A DNA stretch of 13,898 nt from CAWVWF01 sp963933885 (lineage in GTDB: Bacteria; Bacteroidota; Bacteroidia; Flavobacteriales_C; GCA-002722245): positions 1 through 13,898 of the forward strand of contig CAWVWF010000087.1 in assembly GCA_963933885.1 (NCBI GenBank), in the 5' to 3' direction. The notes under the pieces were generated by a model. It ran no database searches. It saw only the letters and a list, made by a program, of their open reading frames with translations, and was not told the origin of the DNA. Shown here piece after piece: positions 1 to 7,170 of this stretch (the first letter of the stretch is position 1; the number at the start of each line of letters is the position of its first letter). The translations under genes were made by a program, and so were the position numbers.

Positions 1-1763
1 AATCCTGCATCTAATGTAGTTGTTGTTCCAGTACAAATATCGAAGTCAACTCCTAGATCAACTGATAATTCAGTACTTACTTTTAAGTTGATTGTATCAT
101 ATCCAATACAACCATTATTTGTAACGATAACCGAATAATTTCCAGCTTCTCCATTTCCTTTTGCGATAGTCTGCGTAGTTTCTCCACTACTCCATAAATA
201 TGTAGCTCCTACATTTCCTGCATCGAAAGTTACTTTTGGTGAAGTTGGACAAATACTAGCGTCACCTCCTAAGGCTACTACTGGTGTTTGATTGATTGTT
301 ACGTCTATAGTATCTCTAGCTTCACAACCATCTGCATCAATTACATGAACATCATATTCTCCTGATGCAGTCACCGTTATTGATTGTGTGTTTGCTCCGT
401 TACCCCATGTATAAGTTGTAAAACCTACTTTAGCATCCAATGTTAAATCACCAAGATCAGAACATAATGTTGTATCCTTTCCAAGATCTAAAACTACCGA
501 TCCTAGTACAGTAACTGTAATTGAATCTCTTGTTGAACATCCATTTTCAGTTACCTCAACTTTATACTCTCCAGTTGTTGTTACATCAATTGTTTGTGTC
601 GTTTCTGAATTTGGTTCCCATGAGAAATCAAATCCTACATTACCTGCATCTAAAGTTAAAGCACCTGATGCTGCACATACAGATGTATCATTCCCCAAAT
701 CTAAGGTTGGTGAAGTTCCGATGGTAATATCTACAGTATCTCTACCTACACAACCATTATTATCAGCAACCTCAACTGAATACTTTCCAGAAACAGTAAC
801 TAATAAAGTTTGATTTGTACTCCCATCATGCCATGTATGCGTTGTGAATCCAGCTCCAACATCTAAAGTAATATCTCCATCACATATAGATGTATCGTTT
901 CCTAAATCTAAAATCACTGATCCTACAACGGTAACAGTAATTGAATCTCTCGTTATACATCCATTATCTTCCACCTCAACTTTATATTCCCCAGTTGTAG
1001 TAACGTCAATAGTTTGTGTTGTTTCTGAATTTGGCTCCCAAGTAAAATCTAGTCCTGTATTTCCAGCATCTAAAGTTAATGCACCTCCTGCTGCACAAAT
1101 TGAAGTATCATTTCCTAAATCAACTGTTGGAGATGTTCCGATTGTTATGTTAATTGTATCGTCTCCTATACATCCGCTTGCATCTACAACGTGTACAAAG
1201 TACTCACCTGATGTTGACACTAAAAGTGTTTGATTTGTACTTGCATCACTCCAAGTATATGTTGAGGAAGCTACATCTGCATCTAACGTAATGTCTCCAT
1301 CACAAATAGATGTGTCATTACCTAAAGCGATATCTAAACCATTACTTATCGTAATTTCAATTGTATCTTTACCTATACAACCATCTGCTGTTGTTACAAT
1401 AACATCAAAAGTTCCTGATGTACTAACACTATTCGTTTGATTCGTTGTCGCATCGTTCCATAAATAATCAGCTCCTGCATTTTCTGCGTCTAAAACTATA
1501 GCCGATGTTAAATCACAAACTGAAGTATCACTACCTAAATCAACAGTTGGGCTTACGGCAATTGTAACCTCAACAGTATCTTTAGCAACACAACCGTCTG
1601 AATTTGTAACAATCACATCATAAGTACCAGTTGTACTCACATTTTTTGTTTGGTTTGTAGTTGCATCATTCCATAAATAATTAGCTCCTGCATTTTCTGC
1701 ATCTAACATATATGGAGCGTCAACATCACATATCGTTGTATCAACTCCTAAATCTACTATTGG
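1..1763 (-). repeat. Tandem array of ~70-residue Ig-like units, eight complete plus part of a ninth
   Basis: Each unit (~210 bp) begins with a motif like VDLG-N/S-DTSIC, continues with LDAGN..Y/F-x-W, a TTxTGEY/YxVxV strand, and ends with a GC-x-x-D(T/S)I-x-(V/I)T strand. Unit starts, reading down the minus strand, lie near 1763, 1550, 1340, 1130, 920, 710, 500, 284 and 66. The two cysteines per unit (SIC and NGC) suggest one disulfide per domain after export. In the reading direction the units become less regular after the fifth or so. Function is probably as a stalk or adhesive spacer. Confidence 0.85.
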
Positions 1764-4121
1764 TAAATCTACTACTGTAACTGTGATTGATTGAGTCAAT
1801 GGTGCTTTACAGTTAGCATCCTCAATCGAATCAATAGTTATCGAAATTGTAGCCCATATAGGAACAACATAAAATGTATCTGTAATATTAATAATCTCAT
1901 TTTGCGGGAGTCCAGTTAATGTATATTTCAAATTAAAAGGTGCTTCACCATCAAAGTCAATTCTAACCATAGCTGTATCTCCTTCACAAATTGAAGTGTC
2001 TGGAGTAAGGATCGTTGCGTCTGGTGGTGAACCAGCAAGACCAACGGTGGCTGTATCATCTAATTCAAGAACACATCCTCCTGATGAAAGCTCAGTTAGT
2101 ATATAATCTCCCTCCGCTACAGGCACAGGAAACACATATGGTGTATCAGCTGGGTTTAAATTTAAAGTGTTTTCAGTTCCTGTTGGATCCAAGTATTTCA
2201 CAATCCATGGTGCATCACCAGTGAATACGATTTTTAAACTATCTCCATCACACCCACCAGATGTACCAAATTCCATAATATCGGCAGTACCACCTGCATC
2301 AACATAAACTAGTGTTTCTGGATCACACTTAAACGAACCGTCTGCTCCAGAAGCATCATTCATAGTTTCTAACCAATATGAACCAGTATCTGGAACTGAA
2401 AATATATATGGTGAAGTTGTAATTCCTGTTTTAACATATTGATTCCCCATGTTATCCATATATGAAAATTCCCATGGTGCTAACCCTGTTAAGTAAACAG
2501 TTAATTCTAAATCCTCTCCTGGACAAAGTGTATCTCCACCTTCAAGTCTTGCTGTTGGAAAAACAACATCATTCCCTCCTGAGTTACCATAAACATTAGC
2601 TAAACCTTCTGCGGGATCAAAAGCCGGTAAATTAAATACTATTTCATCAATAACAGGAGCAATTTCATATCTAAACCCTACTGCTCCTCCTCCATTAATC
2701 CCATCAAATACCGCTTTAACTTTTGTTTTTAAAGCCGCTACATTTAACAAACCTGTAGCAGCATAAAATACAGAGATCTCATCTATTGATTTCTCAACGT
2801 CTGCCCATGTAATTTGACCATTAAAAAAGCTGTTAAAAGAGTGTCCAGCAGGAAAAGGAATTGCACTTGCAGTAGTTCCTATCGTACTTACACTTCCTAT
2901 CTTATTATCTAACACAGCTGTAAATCTAGAAATCTGCTCAGCATATGTAAAACCAACACCACCAATTATAAACTCATTTAACATATCAGGTGCTGCAATT
3001 GCTGCTGCCCTATTAGTAGACAGTAGATTACCTATCGTTCCATCATTCATTCCTCTGTTATATGCTAATGCGATAACCTTCTCTATTGCGTATGGATCTT
3101 GAGCAGATTTGAAAAACCCAATTGGATCCCAACCTCTTACTAATTCCCAGAATCTTACATTATTATAATCGTGGTATACTTTGTTTATTATCTGAGTACC
3201 CCATCCTCCGTCTATAGATACATCTTCGAAAGTACTTACTCCATATAAACAAGGGATATCAGCAGCTAATTCTAACCAACCAGTTCCTTTCTCTTGTTGA
3301 AAAAATCCTACAGCAACACCACCTGAATAATCTTTACAGTATAATGTTGGTTGAATTGCATATGGTGCGGTTACCCAACCCGGAGCAGTAATTCCAGGAT
3401 CACAACCACAATCAATCTCTTGTTTACTGGTCGCCATATATTCATTGATAGACATTAAGTCTACGCCCATTAGGTTAGTAAACAATGTATGTGCTACTGC
3501 TGAACTTACAGCCCAGTCATAACGGTTAGCAGGTATGTATATATTTTTATTTGCAGCGTTCCAGTGAAACACAGTTCCTTGTCCTAATCTAATTTCTCCT
3601 TCCTGTACTGTGAATTCACCTTTTACTGGATCCCAAGTATCTTTATCTAATGAACCTGTGTGAATTCCACATGCTTTATTTAATTCAAAATTACATGCAA
3701 AATTATCTGCTGCTGATGGAACGTAACAAGGTATGTTAGTCATCGCATCTCCATTTAAAGTTCCACTTGCAGAAACGAACATTCCTTGTGCATGTTTTCC
3801 TCTTATAGTAAAAGTCGCACAACCGTTTGCAGGTATTGTAGGTCCCCATGGAATATTAGAAAACTCTACTTCATTATTTGTATTCCCATCTTTTACAACG
3901 CCTAAACCATAATCGGTTGTAACATCCGTAAAGCCATCCCAATCAAAAGCAATATTAAAATTGCTAAATGCGGTTGATGTATTATTACAAATTTTAAGAC
4001 TGAAAGCGATATTGATCGCATCTTTTTGAACTAAACAAACTTCGTATGTATAATCTTGAGCTTGTACGAAAAATGAGAAGAGTCCTAGAAACAGGACTAG
4101 TTTTAATCTAGAAAAAGGCAT
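1..4121 (-). CDS. Giant secreted protein: CBM2-like domain, lysozyme-like region and tandem Ig-like repeats (3' end outside window)
   Basis: One uninterrupted minus-strand frame runs from ATG at 4121-4119 off the left edge (about 1373 codons, no stop seen). Residues 1-22 are a signal peptide (K/R near the N-terminus, hydrophobic LVLFLGLFSFF, cleavage near VQA/Q). Residues ~23-125 form a beta domain like family 2 carbohydrate-binding modules, with WGPTIPANGCATFTIRG and an SASGTLNG ending. Residues ~130-515 are more helical; QQEKGTGW (E277), GWGTQ and ALAYNRG (Y354) occur in the order and approximate spacing of lytic-transglycosylase motifs. Residues ~515-785 hold about three Ig-like domains of the CPGE...APWEFSY type, and from ~787 come ~70-residue units starting VDLGNDTSIC with a later paired NGC cysteine. 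Such proteins in Bacteroidota usually end in a type IX secretion or gliding-associated C-terminal domain; that end is not visible. Likely role (inference): surface adhesion or polysaccharide/peptidoglycan breakdown. The ORF and secretion are well supported; the enzymatic role is tentative. Confidence 0.85.
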   Translation of the reverse strand, partial: MPFSRLKLVLFLGLFSFFVQAQDYTYEVCLVQKDAINIAFSLKICNNTSTAFSNFNIAFDWDGFTDVTTDYGLGVVKDGNTNNEVEFSNIPWGPTIPANGCATFTIRGKHAQGMFVSASGTLNGDAMTNIPCYVPSAADNFACNFELNKACGIHTGSLDKDTWDPVKGEFTVQEGEIRLGQGTVFHWNAANKNIYIPANRYDWAVSSAVAHTLFTNLMGVDLMSINEYMATSKQEIDCGCDPGITAPGWVTAPYAIQPTLYCKDYSGGVAVGFFQQEKGTGWLELAADIPCLYGVSTFEDVSIDGGWGTQIINKVYHDYNNVRFWELVRGWDPIGFFKSAQDPYAIEKVIALAYNRGMNDGTIGNLLSTNRAAAIAAPDMLNEFIIGGVGFTYAEQISRFTAVLDNKIGSVSTIGTTASAIPFPAGHSFNSFFNGQITWADVEKSIDEISVFYAATGLLNVAALKTKVKAVFDGINGGGAVGFRYEIAPVIDEIVFNLPAFDPAEGLANVYGNSGGNDVVFPTARLEGGDTLCPGEDLELTVYLTGLAPWEFSYMDNMGNQYVKTGITTSPYIFSVPDTGSYWLETMNDASGADGSFKCDPETLVYVDAGGTADIMEFGTSGGCDGDSLKIVFTGDAPWIVKYLDPTGTENTLNLNPADTPYVFPVPVAEGDYILTELSSGGCVLELDDTATVGLAGSPPDATILTPDTSICEGDTAMVRIDFDGEAPFNLKYTLTGLPQNEIINITDTFYVVPIWATISITIDSIEDANCKAPLTQSITVTVVDLPIVDLGVDTTICDVDAPYMLDAENAGANYLWNDATTNQTKNVSTTGTYDVIVTNSDGCVAKDTVEVTIAVSPTVDLGSDTSVCDLTSAIVLDAENAGADYLWNDATTNQTNSVSTSGTFDVIVTTADGCIGKDTIEITISNGLDIALGNDTSICDGDITLDADVASSTYTWSDASTNQTLLVSTSGEYFVHVVDASGCIGDDTINITIGTSPTVDLGNDTSICAAGGALTLDAGNTGLDFTWEPNSETTQTIDVTTTGEYKVEVEDNGCITRDSITVTVVGSVILDLGNDTSICDGDITLDVGAGFTTHTWHDGSTNQTLLVTVSGKYSVEVADNNGCVGRDTVDITIGTSPTLDLGNDTSVCAASGALTLDAGNVGFDFSWEPNSETTQTIDVTTTGEYKVEVTENGCSTRDSITVTVLGSVVLDLGKDTTLCSDLGDLTLDAKVGFTTYTWGNGANTQSITVTASGEYDVHVIDADGCEARDTIDVTINQTPVVALGGDASICPTSPKVTFDAGNVGATYLWSSGETTQTIAKGNGEAGNYSVIVTNNGCIGYDTINLKVSTELSVDLGVDFDICTGTTTTLDAG
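481..1320 (-). repeat. Higher-order 420-bp tandem repeat (two Ig units per copy)
   Basis: Positions 481-900 and 901-1320 align without gaps at an exact 420-bp offset (140 codons, two Ig-like units). Blocks such as CCTCAACTTTATA (in 541-600 and 961-1020) and GTTTCTGAATTTGG (601-620 and 1021-1040) recur in register. The protein alternates two subtypes: CDGDITLD units carrying STNQTLLV, and CAAxGALTLD units carrying WEPNSETTQTIDVTTTGEYKVEV. The array therefore grew, at least here, by duplication of a two-domain block rather than single domains. Confidence 0.85.
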
Positions 4122-4388
4122 GTTAAGGTTTTTGTTAATTTAGGCTCTTTAAAATTACAATTAAGATTATCCAAACGCAAGCTTACTTTTCAATTAAGTT
4201 TTACAGATTTAATCCAAAACAACATTAATAGACTTTACTGACAGTAACAAAACACTGTGACACCAAGGAAAGGAGCATGTTTACAGAAAAAACATAATGA
4301 ATTCGTAAACATCATTTTATGTACGTTTTAATAAACATTTATCATGTGATATGTATCTTTTACAGAATTACTTATTATAAAAACAAAC

Positions 4389-5075
4389 ATGATACGTAAG
4401 ATTTCTCTCCTTTTAATTTGCTTTTCATTACAATCTTGTTATTCAACTTTTCATTCAAATTGGTGGTCAAAAAATAAATGTAAAGAAGGAGAATTACAGA
4501 CTAAAAAAGTTGAGTTTAAAAACACTGCTCCTAACAGTTTTCTCTACCCCGAATTCATAAATGATTTAAGAAGAAAAAGTTCAATAAGCTTTTTAATAAG
4601 AAAACCAACACTTCTCAAAAATGAACTAACCAGTACACAAAACATTAGTGAGGTTGAAATATATTGGGCGCTTGAAAAGTCTCTTGTATTAAACAAGCAT
4701 ATTGTTATCGACCCAGCAGTATACGACAATTGGAAAAAAGGAAACAACAGCAGAAAACCACCTTTCGATTATATATTGGAAATTATGGAAACAAGATCCG
4801 TTAGCTATGCAACAGGTATTCACAACATATCATATTACGGCTCTCTTTTATCAATTAGAATTATAAACCCTATAACGGCTCAAACTGTAGGTATCTTAAA
4901 TCACTCCTCTACTCCTTGTACCAGCGGATGTGAAATAACATATAACAATTGTTCAATAACGAATGAAGAGGTTTTAAAAAGAGGCCCCAACAAACCGATA
5001 AATTATAAATCTCAAGGATTTAGTATAAACGATGTTAATGACTTAATAGCGAAACTTAGAGCATTGGGTAATTAA
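4389..5075 (+). CDS. Lipoprotein of unknown function
   Basis: 228 residues. The N-terminus MIRKISLLLICFSLQSC is a clear lipoprotein signal with lipobox LQSC, so Cys17 should be lipidated and the protein anchored in the envelope, probably the outer membrane. The mature part is polar and mixed alpha/beta: a stretch around residues 85-135 (EVEIYWALEKSL...IVIDPAVYDNW...FDYILEIMETR) has the feel of the nucleotide-binding-like fold of envelope lipoproteins of the LpoB/CsgG type, but this is only an impression. A cysteine cluster, C177, C181 and C188, sits near the C-terminus. No Shine-Dalgarno site precedes the ATG; the leader is A-rich, as is common in Bacteroidota. It is divergent from the giant secreted protein across 267 bp and convergent with the next gene, so it is probably monocistronic. 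I do not recognise the family. Confidence 0.8.
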   Translation: MIRKISLLLICFSLQSCYSTFHSNWWSKNKCKEGELQTKKVEFKNTAPNSFLYPEFINDLRRKSSISFLIRKPTLLKNELTSTQNISEVEIYWALEKSLVLNKHIVIDPAVYDNWKKGNNSRKPPFDYILEIMETRSVSYATGIHNISYYGSLLSIRIINPITAQTVGILNHSSTPCTSGCEITYNNCSITNEEVLKRGPNKPINYKSQGFSINDVNDLIAKLRALGN

Positions 5076-5220
5076 AGAACCATTGCTTAATAAATGAATC
5101 AAATATCACAATTCCTGAACTAGAATACCCCTTTAATTCAGGTCGACTATTAATGAATAACACTAAACTAATTTCGTACTTCTTGATTTAAATGAAATGG
5201 TAATCTAGAAGATAAAAGTT

Positions 5221-5235
5221 CCGATTTGTAATCGG
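5221..5235. other. Short perfect hairpin in convergent intergenic region
   Basis: CCGATT-TGT-AATCGG gives a six-base-pair stem with a three-base loop. It lies between the convergent lipoprotein and membrane-protein genes, where a transcription terminator would be expected, but there is no T-run directly after it on either strand. A second weaker pair, CCTGAA (5114-5119) with TTCAGG (5137-5142), lies upstream. Either could slow or end transcription; support is structural only. Confidence 0.3.
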
Positions 5236-5326
5236 TATGCAATAATTAAAAAACTAACTATACATAACAACAAAGTAATTGCAAAAGCTTTATGCCCCTT
5301 CTTCTCTTTTATTTAAAGAAAACAAC

Positions 5327-6073
5327 CTAGCCTTCAACTTGAGATTCAGCCTCTCCTTCAACAGACAATTGCTTCTTGTAACGAATTGGAGAAACAATCA
5401 TCTCAATCGCTGGCAATCCAATTAGAATTAAAAACAAGATGAAATTTGTTGCATAATAAGGAACAAACAGCTTACCGATTATTGAGTTCACAAACTTGTT
5501 AACTAAGGTAAAAAGTTCACTATGAAATGTTTCAAAATCTCCATTTGCAATTGCTGAAACTGTTTTAACCAATACATTACCATCAACTCCAGTAACTGCA
5601 GATGCTCCACTCACTAACTTTCCTGCTGCAAAATCAAGTGTATAATCTAATACAACTGCCATTACTTTGTTTTCCATCACACTTGCTTCTTCTCCCTGGG
5701 AATTAACAAAGCTATTAATCAATTCTTCTTTAGATAAATTAGGACTTAATGAATCCACCGTCTCAACTAAATATGTATGAAAGGCAGGATACGTCACCTC
5801 TTCCATTGAACCAATTATTTCATTGGCAGTTCCAACTGCTTCCTGCTCTACATTTCTAATAATCCCATAGGTTCCTATTGAGAAACCTAAAACCAAAGGA
5901 ATACCAACGTAATAAGTGGCAACCATGAATTTAAAGAAACCTAATCTACGATTAAGCAATCCTTGTTTCTTTAAAAAAACAAGTCCAATAATTCCTATTG
6001 CAACACCCAATAACCACCAAAAAAATGATGCTTTTATTGAACTAAAAAAATGCTCAGATATAAATTCCCACAT
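5327..6073 (-). CDS. Membrane protein of unknown function with three predicted helices
   Basis: 248 residues, ATG at 6073-6071, TAG at 5329-5327. Hydrophobic segments at about residues 13-34, 47-69 and 204-229 look like transmembrane helices. The loop between the first two is basic (KKQGLLNRRLGFFK), so by the positive-inside rule it should be cytoplasmic. That places the acidic ~135-residue segment (about 70-203) outside the inner membrane and the charged C-terminal tail (RYKKQLSVEGEAESQVEG) inside. The outside loop carries no motif I recognise. No Shine-Dalgarno site is visible. Its 5' end faces the transposase element, with a 138-bp gap that holds no gene. Function unknown. Confidence 0.75.
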   Translation of the reverse strand: MWEFISEHFFSSIKASFFWWLLGVAIGIIGLVFLKKQGLLNRRLGFFKFMVATYYVGIPLVLGFSIGTYGIIRNVEQEAVGTANEIIGSMEEVTYPAFHTYLVETVDSLSPNLSKEELINSFVNSQGEEASVMENKVMAVVLDYTLDFAAGKLVSGASAVTGVDGNVLVKTVSAIANGDFETFHSELFTLVNKFVNSIIGKLFVPYYATNFILFLILIGLPAIEMIVSPIRYKKQLSVEGEAESQVEG

Positions 6074-6231
6074 GCCTGCAATAATAGTAATAATCTTTGG
6101 GAAATTAAAACAACTACAAGTAAGAAAAATTTATAATTGTAAAGGTTATAAAAAAACTATATTCAGTAGATTTCACAATTAATCGATGACAGACTTAAGT
6201 TTCCATTCCATCACTAATTAAATAGGGACGC

Positions 6232-6340
6232 TCACTTTTTTAATGGTCTCCCTCTGCTTTTCATAGTCAAGTCTTTTTCTAATTCTATAGAAACCTTTCT
6301 AACAAAACTATCATTTCCTAAAGGAAATCCAGATAAAGTA
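6232..6340 (-). pseudogene. Duplicated C-terminal fragment of the RAYT transposase
   Basis: This is the coding part of the first copy of the 129-bp tandem unit. On the minus strand it encodes the last ~35 residues of the transposase (LSGFPLGND... to SRGRPLKK and TGA), without a start codon or the catalytic region. It is a relic, or the by-product of duplication of the element end. Confidence 0.8.
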
Positions 6341-6347
6341 CACTAAT

Positions 6348-6368
6348 TAAATAGGGACGCTCACTTTT
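6348..6368 (+). repeat. Left terminal inverted repeat of the RAYT element (21 bp)
   Basis: This stretch, with core AATAGGGACGCTCAC, is the perfect reverse complement of 7177-7197. It contains the stop codon of the transposase (TGA on the minus strand at 6363-6361). A further identical copy in the same orientation lies at 6219-6239 within the duplicated left end. Confidence 0.9.
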
Positions 6369-7023
6369 TTAATGGTCTCCCTCTGCTTTTCATAGTCAAG
6401 TCTTTTTCTAATTCTATAGAAACCTTTCTAACAAAACTATCATTTCCTAAAGGAAATCCAGATAAAGTATGAGACTTAATTTTCTCACTAAACTCACCAT
6501 TAGTAATACCTTCCTTTAAATAATCTAACCAATTATCCACAACAAAGTACTCTGGATGTTTATTTAAATAAAACTGTTGTCTTAATTTTAAATGTTCCAG
6601 CGAACTATTCCAGAAATACTTCCCAATTTTATTTTCAATTTTCGCTTTGTATGGATTTAACTCTACATATCTAACAGCTTCATAAAAATGGTATTCATCT
6701 AGTAAGCAAGAAAAGAATCTATCATCAAATAATCTTCCTTTCCGTTTAAGTTTTCTATTAAAATATAGACTGTATCTTGTGTTTAACGATTTAAACATTT
6801 TCCCCAGACCTTCTTTATCTGAAGGTTCTAAAATAAAATGAACATGATTATCCATTAAACACCAAGCGTAAACTTTTACATTATGCTTCTTTCGAAATTC
6901 AAAAAAAGATTTAATGTAATACTCTTTATCATCGTCTTCTTCAAAGATATTTTGTCTGTAATTTCCTCTCTGAGTTACATGAACGGGCACTCCCGGGATT
7001 AGTACTCTTGCAATTCTTGGCAT
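6361..7023 (-). CDS. REP-associated tyrosine transposase (Y1/RAYT family)
   Basis: 220 residues, ATG at 7023-7021, TGA at 6363-6361. Family hallmarks are all present: N-terminal PGVPVHVTQRGN (residues 10-21), the HUH metal-binding motif in LMDNHVHFIL (H60 and H62), KGRLFDDRF (95-103) and EAVRYVELNPYKA (115-127), whose Tyr119 is the likely catalytic tyrosine. Length is normal for the family. The enzyme should nick and rejoin single-stranded DNA at REP-like repeats. It sits inside a 21-bp inverted repeat, and its last codons overlap the left repeat. No frameshift or missing key residue is visible, so it may be active. Its 5' leader (7024-7176) is AT-rich and separates it from the divergent RHS gene. 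Confidence 0.93.
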   Translation of the reverse strand: MPRIARVLIPGVPVHVTQRGNYRQNIFEEDDDKEYYIKSFFEFRKKHNVKVYAWCLMDNHVHFILEPSDKEGLGKMFKSLNTRYSLYFNRKLKRKGRLFDDRFFSCLLDEYHFYEAVRYVELNPYKAKIENKIGKYFWNSSLEHLKLRQQFYLNKHPEYFVVDNWLDYLKEGITNGEFSEKIKSHTLSGFPLGNDSFVRKVSIELEKDLTMKSRGRPLKK

Positions 7024-7170
7024 AAACCCAAGGTATATATCTTAAAACCTAATACTTGAGTCAAGCTTATATTTCTTAAGTTAAAAAACAACTAAAATCA
7101 TAATAGTATTAAAACTATAAATTTTATGTCAAATAAATAACATTAGTTACTTTTTAAGTATATACCAATA

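Larger units (their letters stand above)
6212..6469. repeat. Exact 129-bp direct tandem duplication of the transposase 3' end
   Basis: Positions 6212-6340 and 6341-6469 read as identical, base for base, beginning CACTAATTAAATAGGGACGC and ending CCAGATAAAGTA. The unit spans the left inverted repeat and the last ~36 codons of the transposase. Identity suggests a very recent duplication or an assembly join at the repeat. Confidence 0.95.

Noticed and set aside
521..1233. Plus-strand open frames at 521-727 and 844-1233
   Set aside because: They lie antisense to the Ig-repeat gene, are low-complexity mirrors of its repeats, and have no start context; the minus-strand frame is continuous across them.
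1..1763. CRISPR array suspected from periodic repeats
   Set aside because: The period is ~210 bp, the repeats are diverged and in one open reading frame, and there are no unique spacers; these are protein domain repeats.
2015..2224. Plus-strand 69-codon frame
   Set aside because: Antisense to the continuous giant secreted-protein frame and not protein-like in composition.
5916..6182. Plus-strand 88-codon frame at the left flank of the RAYT element
   Set aside because: Mostly antisense to the membrane-protein gene. I checked it as a possible missing 5' part of the RHS gene, but it has no signal peptide or propeller motif.
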